A stretch of DNA of 64,000 nt, from NCBI RefSeq assembly GCF_008831285.2, contig NC_045151.1, positions 7,641,682 to 7,705,681 of the forward strand. Direction: 5' to 3'. Below, one piece after another: positions 39,848-51,345 of the stretch. Under the pieces are notes generated by a model. It had not been told where the DNA came from and did no database searches. It was given only the letters and a program-made list of their open reading frames with translations. Position 1 is the first letter of the stretch. Each line of letters opens with the position of its first letter. The position numbers and the translations under genes were made by a program. This stretch comes from Nymphaea colorata (Eukaryota; Streptophyta; Magnoliopsida; Nymphaeales; Nymphaeaceae).

Positions 39848-42540
39848 CGAAAGCGAGTGAGGAAGGGTTAGTTCGGTAAAAGAGACTTAAGGTAACCCTC
39901 AATTCGAATCGCCCTTAACAACATGTGTAAAAAAAAATATTAACAACTAAAACTTATTTGAGAAAAATGAAACAAAGAAAACGATGTTTTTACCGGTTGG
40001 ATTGATTTTCTACAAAATTTTTACAAGGATTAAGATTAAAAGCTTTTCAAAATATTTACATGTATTATTTCTTTAAAAAAAGTTTGAAGGCCCCCCACGG
40101 CCCTTGCTGCCCTCCTTTCTCTGCCAGCGTATCTATTTTTAAGCGCAGCAGAAACATCGAGACATGTGCTCTGCCAAAGTAGATATGCAGGGGCCGCGTT
40201 TCAGCATTGCCTTCAATATTTGGGATAACGAGACTGAGAATCGTGTTCTATGGAATGGGGTCCTAGATATATGTGAATGGATGGGATTACACATGTGGAC
40301 CGTAGTGAGAAAAGATCACTTCAGCAATTGTCTGTATCTTTGCTTTGAGAAACTAAAGGGACCCTAAGTCTTAAATATCGCCACAATATATCATGGATGG
40401 TGATCTTTTTCCAAAGGTTGAAAAATCATTGGCTTCAAATATGTTATAAATATTTAAACTCAAAAAGAAATCCTATCTTGTCATAATAAATATACATCAG
40501 CAGCTGGTTTGCCGCTGTAGGTGGACAGACCTGCATGTTCAAACTTGAGATAAAATGATTCAGAATCTTGTTTACCCTCTCTCCTTTTCGCATTTTATAT
40601 GCTCCTTTAAGAAGAGAATGTGTGTGATGCGCAGACAAGATAGGGCGTGTCATAAGGGGTTAAATGAGTGCTGGTGGATAGATCTGCAGGTTCATAACAT
40701 GACTCAGAATCTTGTCTTCTCTCTCTTTTCTTCATATTTTAAATGAGAAAGTGACAAGACAAGATAAGGTCCGCCATAAAAGGATTTTTTAAGTAATTTT
40801 ACACACCAAGGTTATCGAGGATATAGATGCACGAGTTTCGGGTATGAGTAATTTAGCGTCTTCTCCGGCCTGAGTTAATGGCCACCTGACCTGAGTCATC
40901 TCTTTGTCCAGTTAACACAATGTAGTCTCGATCGGTAGAGAAATAGAATCGGTCGACAAAAACAAAAACGTACGTTACCATGTGCTTGCAGACATGCACA
41001 TTTCTAAGTTTCTAAAATCCCTTCTGCATGATACGATTAAATCCCCTGGTATTGATTTCTAAGTTTCTTTTTTTATCTCTCTCTCACACCCACACACACG
41101 GGTACGCGTGTGAAAGAAAAACAAACCATTTGTCCCACTTTGAGCAAAGTTCATTCCTCGCCACATAAGCAACCCACACTGGACCAGTTATAGATAGGCC
41201 TTGATGTTGCTCCCCTGGCACGTTTAAAGAAAAAAACGAGAGAGAGAGAAAGCATATGGTAGTTGCGAGGCCGCTACTTATAACTGTGGATCAGGTAATT
41301 CGAGCAGGCTAAAATTAATATATAATAATATATAAATATAATTAATAGTAATAAAATATTATAATTATATATATAAATAATAATTAAAAATATTTTTATC
41401 AAACCAAACTGAGTTTAGTCGGGTCCACCCAACTTATCATCGGGGCCGACTCACAGGCTTAAACCCATCAAAACCATAAAACCTAATACTTTAAAACTAA
41501 AAAAATAAGACGACTCAAAATCAACACCAACCCAACCCAACCCAACTTCCTTCTCAAGTGTCTCAAAAGAAGAAAGGCTAAAGGAAAACAAAAAGCAATC
41601 GACTTTTCTGTTTTCCAAAGGTTCACGCTTTCACTATCACAACAGAATCCAATCCCAAAGAAAGAGAGAGAATAGTGCCCCCCTGGCTTTGGCTTTTGAT
41701 GGGGATCTGTGGAGGTCAAAAACCTGCTCAAGTAATAATACATACAATTATGATGGAGGTCAAAAACCTGCTCAAGTAATAATAAATAAATAGGTGGTCT
41801 CCCCTGTCCCCCTTGCTTGCAGCCATGATGATGATGAAGCTTCTGCCCTTTTTTCCCCCCTTCCCCTCTTCACTTTAACACCAAATACACTTTTTGCCGC
41901 GCAACCCAAAAGGTAGGAGGAGTAGGAAAAGGCAAAAGGGGCATTTTTGAAATTATTGAAAAAAGAATTGTCCTTTTTTGAGTCTTCTTTTCCGTTTCGG
42001 AATATTGGACATGGGACACAGAATTTACTTTACTTACATATAAAAAGCTTTTAATAATTTTCATTTAAAAATGTCCGTTAACTAGAAATTTCTAACTAGT
42101 TATTTGCCGGCAACAATGATGTTGCAAAGGGCGAGAACTGGGGTTAGCTTGTCACACACGGCCCCTCGCTCGCTTACGCTTTATATTGCGGGTCGGGTGT
42201 GGCCGATGCAATAATCACTGTGAAACGCGTACCTGCTAAGCTTTGCTGAGTTGACCTTTGCTTCTGTCTCACACCTCTATATCTCCAAACTCCCGTCCCC
42301 TCCCCTCCTCTGACTTTTCTCCTTCTCTCTTCCGACCGAAAAGCAAAAATCTGCAATGCACGTCGGCCGGGTCCATGGCCACCATCTGTTGCTTTCTCCC
42401 GAATTTGTCAATTACTTTTTTCCTCAAAACATTGTTAAGACGAAAAGAAGTTTTTTCAAAAAAGCTTAAGTAATTTGTTTGGAATATATATATAGATGGT
42501 TTTTTTTTTATTTTATATCACTAAAAACTACATTCCTTTC
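39848..42540. other. No supported gene; short duplications
   Basis: A diverged duplicated segment lies at about 40519-40783: both copies carry a GATAGATCTGCAGGTTC-like start and a CAGAATCTTGT..CTCTCTC core. A 44-bp duplication lies at 41710-41790. A GGGTCC/GGGGCCGAC patch lies at 41400-41460. The frame at 40164-40367 has no recognised domain. Confidence 0.4.
41710..41785. repeat. Imperfect 44-bp tandem duplication
   Basis: The word TGGAGGTCAAAAACCTGCTC occurs at 41710 and 41754, each followed by AAGTAATAATA, a spacing of 44 bases. Confidence 0.9.
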
Positions 42541-42859
42541 GCTATGACCAAAACAATTGGCTGCCGCAAATACACATTTTGCGACTGTTTTTTCTGACAT
42601 AAAATAATAACTATCCGACCTCAGAAGTAGATTACCTGATTTCATATATAAGCCCGCGCACCCATTCCAAGCATTTTGCTAAAAAAACCTACTGTATTAG
42701 TTTCACTTTTCATGTGTTGGAATTTTTCTAGCATTTAAAAAACGTCAGTTGCGAAAAAAACCAAAATTTAACTTTTAGACTTGATTGTTTTCTAATCAAA
42801 CTCATATATACAGATCACAATCAAGTTTCGGCAGATATAGATTTCGCTGCATCTTTGAT

Positions 42860-42990
42860 ATCTTTTAAATTTTTAAAAATTTACTGTATTTTTCTCTTTT
42901 TTTTCGTTTTTTTTTCATGTTTACCGTATTATACCTGAGAAAAACCTCACCGTTTAAAACTCCAAAACATTATTTGTTACTATGATGCGA
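42860..42990. repeat. Copy of a repeat also seen at 55700-55815
   Basis: The segment contains GAGAAAAACCTCACCGTTT and AACTCCAAAACATTATTTG, matching GAGAAAAACCTTGCCGTTT and AACTCTGAAACACTATCTG at 55770-55812, both preceded by a T-rich AAATTTACYRTATTTTT stretch. A third, weaker relative is at 55265-55375. It is probably one end of a dispersed element. The other end was not fixed at this locus. Confidence 0.6.
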
Positions 42991-44699
42991 AGTTAACTCT
43001 CACCAACCCCAATTTTTCTAAGAGTTTTCTTGGCCACCAAGGAAGCTCAAGTTAGAAGACTATTTCATTATTCGCTAGCAAGCCCAATACCGGGACTATA
43101 TAGTTCGGGTAGATTGAAAGTTGCGGCCCTTGGAAGGAGGGTTTTTGCTATTGACAGTTATTCCAGGGAGACGGGTTCGAATAAGAGTTTTCCCTATCCA
43201 ACCGAGGTTATCGGTCTACTTTCTCAGGACCCGAGTGGCAGAGTGGCTAGAGCCCACCCAATTTGAGGCCAATGGCATGGGTGCACTACAAGAAAAAGTA
43301 ACTTTTAATTTTGTGTGGCTAAAAGTCGTCAACATAACCTCTAATGATGTGTTAGTAAAAGTAGTTAGTAATATGGATACTGTGTTACCCAATAAGAGTT
43401 GCTAAAATTGTTTAATTGTGTGCGCTATCAGTAGCAGTTTATTGTGTTACTGATACTAAGTCCCATCAGTAGCGCATGTGTTACTGATTGTCAAACCTAC
43501 AATTGAGACAAAAAACCATAAAAGCTGTCCATTACAATTAAGTATGGGCAACGGGTTCAAGTATTCTGTCGGATCAGGCCTGAGCTCTACCAAGAAAAAG
43601 CCAGCCAGGAATCGGCCCGATTAGTTTTTTCTTTCAATTTTTTATTATTTTTATTTAATAATAATATATATTTTATTATTAAAAATATATTTTATATTCA
43701 AAAATCTTAATTTTGCATTTAATATTTTTAATTTTAATTAAGTCGGGCCCGAACTCGAGTACCGAGTCTGGGCCTAAGTTCGGGTTTCGGGCATTGGGCC
43801 AACCTGGGCCCAATTCTTATCTGGCCAACCTGATTCCCAGGTCTAATTATAATGTCCAAAACTAACTTCAAAATACATTATATGTTAAATTAATTGCATA
43901 AATACAAGTAAATGTCTGCCAATGAATTTTAACAAATTTGCAGATTCACCTACAATGAATGGCAACGTTATATCCAACATGTAAGTTTTTCTTGTTACTT
44001 ATAATCTATCAAAGCTCTAACCTCATTTCCTGTTCAACAACTTAAAAATTATAGTGTTTGATGCAGCGCCAATCGGTGGTTTTTCTTCCTGCCATTTAAT
44101 CACGCCCAATACACAACACTTTCAACTCTTTAATGAGAAATATAAGCTTCATTTTTCTCTTCATAAAACACAGTATTTCTTTTTTTTCTCTAAATCCTCT
44201 TCTCATTACTGGACAATATTTTGTTGATGTTTTCAAACATTTCAAAGAAATATTGCCACACAAATTTTGCACAAATACATATGATATTGCTGCTTAGCAC
44301 CACAAATTTTGGACAAGGAAAGGTTTTACTTTGAGGACTTCACAAAAAGGCTGTCCAGTTTTAGTGATGTAACCAACATTACCAGCAACACAATAAACGA
44401 AGTTGCTATAGAACTGCATTTCAACATGGTCAAACGACAAGGAACAGGAGATGTAGTCTCAACCAGCAGAGAAGCACATCCCAACATCATTTATGGTCAG
44501 GAGAAGGAGCCGCAAAGCTCAGTCTTTATAGTAGTAGTAAAACGTCAGCAGCTATTTGTAGCAAAATTTAGCCATTGAAGTTCATGAATAAAAGTGGACT
44601 TTAACGTAGCCAAGCAAAATGTCAATGGTAAGTAATAGGCCAGCAGCTACTCAACCTCACTCACATGTGTATAGAAGTAAGTTTTTGTTGAAATTAACC
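42991..44699. other. No supported gene; GGGCCCGA-rich element candidate at 43545-43845
   Basis: The frame at 43030-43266 starts at TTG and shows no known domain. At 43545-43845 two GC-rich ends (TGGGCAACGGGTTC and, inverted, TGGGAATCAGGTTGG) flank a TA-rich centre, as in small DNA transposons, but no target-site duplication was found. Confidence 0.35.
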
Positions 44700-45062
44700 T
44701 AAATATATATAGCATGAGATATGTCGGGGGTTGCAATAGATAAATATGTGAGAGCTCCAATCAGTTGAGGAAAAGGTGTGGGATTTTCTAAAATTTCTCT
44801 ATCATCAATCTTTATCTTCACTCCTAAAGCTTGAGGAATGTCAATCATCTGTGATTTTAGACCAGCTTGTGATATTACTAAAAAACTTTATTTGGAAGAG
44901 TGAATACCATTTTCTACTATAAACTACTTCAATACCAAGACAATATGTTACATTACCCAAATCAGTTATTTCAAATTCATTCTTTGAAAAATGTTTTACC
45001 TGCATAATTTTTTTAGCAACATTACCTGCAATAATCATGTCATCTACATATAAAAGCAACAC
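44700..45062 (-). pseudogene. Ty1/copia reverse transcriptase relic
   Basis: The minus strand encodes LLLYVDDMIIAG (catalytic YVDD box), then FEITDLGNVTYCLGIEV. After stops it gives LIGALTYLSIATPDISHAI, which are consecutive copia RT and connection motifs. The copy is cut off at both sides and interrupted, so it is dead. No LTR partner was identified. Confidence 0.85.
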
Positions 45063-45162
45063 AGTTGAAATCGCTTAGGCAAGCTCACTCCAACAGTGGT
45101 GATTACTCGAATTGTAGTACAAAAGGTTCAATAAGTTTGGTTTGTCGATTTCTTCGGTATTC

Positions 45163-45950
45163 TTGAGCAATAAAAGAAATTAAACGAATAAATAAATAGA
45201 CAAGCAACTCATAATAACATGATAAACATGCACCCGCCTGAATAAGATCACATGATGTCACCTAGCCCGTCAGTGTATTAAGGGTGAACCGTTACATGGC
45301 TTACGATCTCAAATACTAAGTCATCATAAATATTGGTATAGTTTGGGGTAACCACTACCATGATTTGCATTTCGTTGAGCTCAATTGTGTTACTGGAGTA
45401 ACTACATCCCACACTTGTTGCCTTACACAAGGGATGGACTCTTCTAAGTAGTTCGAGGAGGAAGCACTTTATACATTAACCCCTGCATTCAGGGAAGGTT
45501 CTGAACATGTAGGTTCCTAGACCCCTGCGCCACCCAACTTGGACCCTTTTATATTTTATAGCTGGGTTCGACCCTTTATAATCGCAATGTGCCGATCTCA
45601 GACTTTTCATTTTCGATATACTGTGCCATTCTCAGACTTTCCCTTTATACCATCAACCCAAAAATATAAAACTAGCCCCGGGCTGTTGCCACATTATGAT
45701 GATAACTCGGGCCATGAGCACACATTGCGGAAAGTAAATAAACAATCATCATGCTCAATCAATTCAATGCATGAGCATACTTTGACATCTATCATCACTA
45801 TCGGCTTTCAATATTAATTACGCTCACTTCAGAGCTAAAACATGAGTTTATCATTAAACAACTCACTCTTGGAATACGTATCATCAACAAAGCTCAAATT
45901 CCCTATTTGAGTGTGGCATTAACAAATCAAACTCAATCTGAGTCGCACAG
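45163..45950. repeat. Copy 1 of a ~0.8-kb diverged direct repeat
   Basis: It shares ordered blocks with 45974-46740: ATTAAACRAATAAATAAATA, AGATCACATGAT, GCATTCAGGGAAGGTTC, CTCAGACTTTTCATTTT, ATGATGATAACTC and CATGCTCAATCAATTC. The two copies lie head to tail with only about 20 bases between. They could be a tandem duplication inside an LTR or a tandem satellite pair. Confidence 0.85.
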
Positions 45951-45973
45951 TTAACCGGTCACATCTGTAATAA

Positions 45974-46740
45974 CAGCAAAAAGAATTAAACAAATAAATA
46001 AATAGACGAGCAATTCATAATAGCATGAATTTTAGTGAAGCATACACACACACCTGCCTGAGTAAGATCACATGATTCCACCCAACTCGTCGGTGAATTT
46101 AGGGTGGATCGTTGCGCAGCTTATGGTCTCAAACATTCAGTCACTGGGAATGTTGGTAAAGTTTAGGGTAACCACTGCCGTGACTCACATTTCATGAGCT
46201 TAATTGTATTGCTACAGTAACGTTGCTGCCTCACAGTGAGGAAGGGCTCCTTTAAGTAGTCCGGGGAAAGGAGCAATTTTTACATCAATCCTGCATTCAG
46301 GGAAGGTTCCAATCACATGGGTCCCAGGACCTATACGCCACCCAACCTGGCCCCTTTTATTTTTATAGTTGGGTTCGGCTCTTTATGGTCACATCATGTG
46401 CCAATCTCAGACTTTTCATTTTTGGTATACTAGGCCATTTTCAGGTTTTTTCCTTATACCATCAACTCGTAAATATCAATGCGGAGCCAGGCCATTGCTC
46501 ACATCATGATGATAACTCAGGCCATGAGCAAATATTGCATAAAATAAATAAACAACCATCATGCTCAATCAATTCAATACATGAGCATACTTTGACATCT
46601 ATCATTGCTATCGGCTTTCATTATCAATTATGCTCACTCCAGAGCTAAAGTACGAGTTTATCATTAAACAACACACTCTTAGAACTCAATATCATCAACA
46701 CAGGTCAAGTTTCTTATTTGAGTGTGGCACGTAATTCCAA
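45974..46740. repeat. Copy 2 of a ~0.8-kb diverged direct repeat
   Basis: This is the partner of 45163-45950, with the same blocks in the same order. Both copies end with a TTGAGTGTGGCA word. Divergence is visible by eye throughout, so the duplication is old. The frame at 46385-46648 reads the same in copy 1 (45539-45817) only by sequence relatedness, with no recognised domain. Confidence 0.85.
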
Positions 46741-46944
46741 AGTCAAATACAAATAAATAACATGCATGTATGCATGAACATATATTCAAAGAATCAAACT
46801 GAACTTAATTAACTTAAGCCATTTGCTTAAACTTGCAAATTAGTTCAAGCCGCTAAATCTTAACTTTGCTAGTCTAAGCAATCTTTAAATCACATGATTA
46901 ATCTAATTATGCATTATGATTAATGAGCCTTAACTAAAACTCCA

Positions 46945-47035
46945 TGTGGTCAATCGCCTGTGTAGCTTACCCTCTGCATGACTAATGTGGTCAATCGCCT
47001 GTGTAGCTTACCCTGTGCACGACCAATGTGGTCAA
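46945..47035. repeat. 41-bp tandem repeat, 2.2 copies
   Basis: TGTGGTCAATCGCCTGTG occurs at 46945 and 46986 and a partial TGTGGTCAA at 47027, giving a period of 41 bases. The copies differ at a few positions (CTCTGCATGACTAA versus CTGTGCACGACCAA). Confidence 0.9.
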
Positions 47036-47339
47036 ACCAAAGCTGAATCATAGCCGACCAAGATCTACTATTAATCGTGACCGACTAAGGCTAGCTGGGT
47101 CCAACGGCCTAGCTTAGACCACTATCAAGTTTCACGATACAAAAAACTAGTGCATGGTTCGACACAGACTTCGACGTAACCTAGACAATTAAGCCACAAG
47201 AACACTGTTGGCACAGTCTGTTCGCTGCTCGTATGCACTACACACAAGGTTTCTAATGAACATTCGACTACATCTCATCTACCGATTTAATTTTTTGGAT
47301 TTTGATTCATCAAAATAATGAAGAATAGGTGCAGAGCAC

Positions 47340-47560
47340 AACCTTAAGGGGCCGTTTGATGGGTTGGAAATGTGGAGTTGGAAATATATTTTGAGAAATA
47401 TATTTCTTGGAAAAATGGAATGAAAAAAATATTTCCGATTCCTATTTTGGTGTGTGTGTGATGACTGAGAAATATATTTCCTGTGTTTGATGATAAAGAA
47501 ACATATTTCCAGATTTCCAGACATATATTTCTTAGTTTGATATAAGAAACATATTTAGAG
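47340..47560. repeat. Possible MITE with GGGGCCGTTTGAT end
   Basis: A GGGGCCGTTTGATGGG start at 47348 resembles ends of plant Harbinger/hAT MITEs. The stretch following repeats AAATATATTTC several times in both orientations. A clear right end and duplication were not found. Confidence 0.35.
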
Positions 47561-47890
47561 ATTTTGTAGAAGAGAAAGATTGATGTAGCACATAAACAAC
47601 AGTGACAAGCAAAAACGTAGACTCATGTGGTAAAATTTAAACATCACATGTGGTAATAGTCATCAACAAAATATGATAAGTTTTACTGGAATTAAGTTTT
47701 GAGTTAGAATGCTACCCGAATTCAAAAACAGTTAAACACTACCACAAAAGCACCTCATTGTTGTCCATGTTGTGCAAGCCCAGCAATCATTGAGAGGAAG
47801 GCTTCGACAAAGTTTTGTTGCTAACCGACACTTTCTCTCTCTCTACCCTTTCTCTCCCCTTTTTCTCTTTCCTTTTCCTCTTCTTTCTCT

Positions 47891-48075
47891 TTCTCCTCGT
47901 TTCCCTCTTTCTCCTCTCCTCCCTCTTTCTCTTCTATCTCCTCCTTTCCTCCTTTCCTCCTTTCTCCTCTCCTCCCTCTTTCTCTTCTATCTCCTCCTTT
48001 CCTCCTTTCCTCCTTTCTCCTCTCCTCCCTCTTTCTCTTCTATCTCCTCCTTTCCTCCTTTCTCCTCTCCAGTCT
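47891..48075. repeat. 53-bp pyrimidine-only tandem repeat within a CT tract
   Basis: The word CTTCTATCTCC recurs at 47931, 47984 and 48037, exactly 53 bases apart. The intervening text is CTCCTTTCCTCCTTTCC-like, so a mostly pyrimidine strand runs from about 47827 to 48107. Long Ser/Pro/Phe/Leu frames across it (47772-48183) result from composition and are not genes. Confidence 0.9.
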
Positions 48076-48109
48076 TTCTTTTCTTTCTCTTCCTCTTCTC
48101 CCTCACGTT

Positions 48110-50206
48110 GCATCCCAAGGGGGGTGGAAACCCTTATTTATAGCCAAAAATATTTTGTATCACTTAATTATATTTTATTTTAGCTTGAGGGGTTTAGAAA
48201 AATGATAATATATTTTGAGGAGGTTTGCTCAATTAATTAGATTTAAATGATTAATTTTAGTTTCGATTTAGCTTAGTGTCTAATCTTAGTTTAAGCACTC
48301 TAATATGACATTAATTGTGTACTTAAACTCTAAACTGTCATTAGCAAAAACTTCATCATGATTAAGATGATTTAAACTTGATTAGCTAATTACTAATCTA
48401 CCCATGGTCATGACTGAAAATTACAAGTTTGTCACCAACCAATGACCATAATACTCTGGTCTCACTAGTTCTTGGACTATATTAGTCTCCTAGTTTGACT
48501 GTGAATTCCGTAACCATCGGACATCTATTTTCTATTTGCTTCGGAACATGAGCAAGACTATATTAGTCTTTTATATGTATTATTAGTTTCAAATTCTGAT
48601 GTAATGGCTTAATAATATTCACACATTAGGGTTAAACAAGTTCTAGGGCTAAAACTGAAATTCATAAATTGTTTCTGATGTTAAGAAGCAGTATGTAACA
48701 ATAAAGGTCCTAACTGTAAAACCAGAAAGAGAAACAACAATACCGAGGGAAATGCCTAGTTACCTCATACTCCACATATATAAAAGAGGATAAACCCCGA
48801 TTTTCTATTGTCCCTTTTTACCGTGAATCAGCACCAGTGCCAAAAAATAAAATCTCGGCAACAAAGCATGCTCGACACCCATCTCCATCACCGGTGACTT
48901 CATAGGACCACAGAAGAAGAAGAATAAGAAGACACGGAGACAAAAAAAGAGAGATCCTTGTGAAGGGCTTACTAAGGAGGAGACTGCAGTGGTTGGGCGA
49001 GCTGCAGATGATCTGCTGCTGTGAAGAGAGGAAACGAGGCAGAGTGAAGAGAGAAGACACTGCAGTGAAGCCTGCAGTAAAGAGACGAGCCGTGAACAAA
49101 TGCGATGCCCCAACGGTCATTTCTATTGTCGACGGGCAAAAGCCAGCCCTCTCAAAGCCCGACCTTTTTCCGTGGACTTTTAAGTCCGCCTTTTTCTCTG
49201 GACAAAAGTCTGCATTCTTGCAGTCCAGAGTCGACCTTTTTTTGAGACAAAATCAGATTTTGCATATTTTTTCTCCCTATCTACAGTGACATTCGAGGAC
49301 ATCAAACGGACGCTTACGGATCTTTTTTTTTTTTTCAGAGGCTTCAATGGGTTGGGTCAATCCTTAGTGGTGTATGGTAAAGCCAACGATCTTGGCCTTC
49401 CCTTCTGCGAATATCATATTCTCTTGTTAAATAAAGGTAGGGACCCTGTCCCCTGGCAACCTTCCATTGCAAATATATTGCAAATATGCATCGACAAACA
49501 TTTAGATGCTCGTGCTCTGTTGTGGTCAATTTGGATTAAACCAAAGGATTTATGTTTTTCCTATTAGCCAGGTGACTCGACTAAGACATGACATGACAAC
49601 CAACTTTTTTAGTATAACTGTATTACCAATGTCATAATTATGTATAGAATAATGTGCACATGAAAGAAAACCCGAGATGTGAAGGCGTAGTTTAGCTATG
49701 TTTTGAATATAAATGTGTGCGTTTGTGTGAACAATTTCTGTCTCATCATTGTATGCTCTTGGGCACATACATCAGACAAGAATGCCAGCTGATTCAACCT
49801 GGCAAAACTCGATCAACTCAGTCAAAGCTCCAAAATGGCAGGGCATCCCACGACTCAGCAGGCTTGTCAATACTAACTGGCAATTCCTCCTTTCTTTTTG
49901 CTAGGTAGATGACCAAGTCGACTGGTCAAAGCTTTATCAAACAAATTCCACAGGGACGGTATATCATTCTCTTTTAGAACAGGGTGCCTGCAAAGAAACT
50001 ATACGGACGTGAACCTGCTTCAATGTTAAAAGCCCCGGATGAATGCCTAAGCCTAAGCCTAAAAGGCAACACCCGGCGAAGAAGCAGCAGTAAGATCACA
50101 GACAAGATTGTTCCACCACCGAAGGATGACAAGAAAATGCTGCAAAACAAGAAAGGTGGACACAATAACCCGTTTTGTTTAAATAGAAACTCTTCGTCAT
50201 GATAGT
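48110..50206. other. No supported gene; 3' flank of the methyltransferase gene
   Basis: Frames at 48805-49120 (-), 48960-49289 (+) and 49286-49567 (+) have no recognisable domain. The right-hand part should hold the 3' UTR of the minus-strand methyltransferase gene, whose stop codon is at 50207-50209. Confidence 0.4.
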
Positions 50207-51312
50207 TCATTTCTTGAACAACAGAGCAAGGATTGGACTTTTTGGCCTGTTTAGTACTTCAAACTTGCTGCAAACCCAGGTGCATGTAGGTAGAGTCGAG
50301 ATGAGTGCCTGTACAGCTTCCCATTCCTCTCTGATCAAAACAACAGACCAAAAAAAGGAAAACAGAATCAGAACCAGAGTTCCTTCATATCTTTTCTTAC
50401 TTGGCACTCCCTTTTTCCCTCCGTTTTCTTTTTTTGCTTCTTTACTATTTTTTTATCAATCAAATAGGTGCATAAAGGCACAGCCTGTTCTGAATCAAAT
50501 TTGCAAGAAAATTTATCAATGCAATGTTATTTGATGAAAATTTCAGTTGAAACCTAGGGAAACTTTTGCAAAAACGGATGATCAAGCTCAGATAACCAAA
50601 GTCACCCGAACTCTTTTATTTTACTGCCACACCAGAATCACATAGAGTCGGGTGCGCACCGGACATGGGTGCGGCTCCGACTCAGACTCGAGCCCAGTTA
50701 GAATGTCATATTACAAAATTACTTATATAATATATGTTGTTCAGATATTTTCCTATGCAATACAATTATTCAAGTATGTTATATACATTAATAACTAAAT
50801 TGTAATAATAATATATACATTCTGTTATATATATAATAAATTAAAAATAATTATAATAATAAAATACCCTCACTGCACCGCCGCACTTAAATTTTTTGGG
50901 ATGTGCCATTCCGGCACCCGCAACTGCACCGACACCCGCACTCGGGTGACATAGCAGATAACTAACAACCTCAATGATGCAAAAGGTGTTAGGCGTATAG
51001 GTTGGGCCGACATATACGTTGTATCGTAACGTATCGTAAACGTAGCGTATCGTAATTTTTTTATTTTAAAAAATATTAAAAATAAAAAAAAAGAGAAAAA
51101 ATCGAAAAAAATCAGAAAATAATTTAAAAAATCAAGAAATGAGATTGTCGGAGTTAACTAGACGGAAGAATCATGTAACCATCCTGCAGTCATACAAGTA
51201 AAAAGAGAAAGGAATAAACTACGAAAAGTGCTATTCTAAGAATAACCCCAAAGGTGATGATTATTATGGAAAAATATTCCCCAATAAATAGGGAGGCTTG
51301 ACCCTAACTTGT

Positions 51313-51345
<33 letters not shown>

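Noticed and set aside
43030-43266. 78-residue frame and a GGTTCGAAT word resembling a tRNA box B
   Set aside because: The frame starts at TTG with no known domain, and no matching box A or cloverleaf was found, so neither a gene nor a tRNA/SINE could be supported.
43545-43845. Small DNA transposon with TGGG..GGTT ends
   Set aside because: The ends look inverted, but I could not find a flanking duplication, so it is noted only as a candidate within a non-genic stretch.
46945-47035. Short direct repeats considered as CRISPR-like
   Set aside because: There are only 2.2 adjacent copies without spacers in a plant nuclear context, so this is a simple tandem duplication.
47772-48183. Two overlapping Ser/Pro/Leu/Phe-rich frames of over 120 residues
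   Set aside because: They come from the pyrimidine-only 53-bp repeat, where stops are rare in all frames of this strand, and have no family signature.
48805-49289. Overlapping ~100-residue frames on both strands
   Set aside because: No recognisable domain, no splice partners and low-complexity Ser/Leu or Arg/Lys composition.
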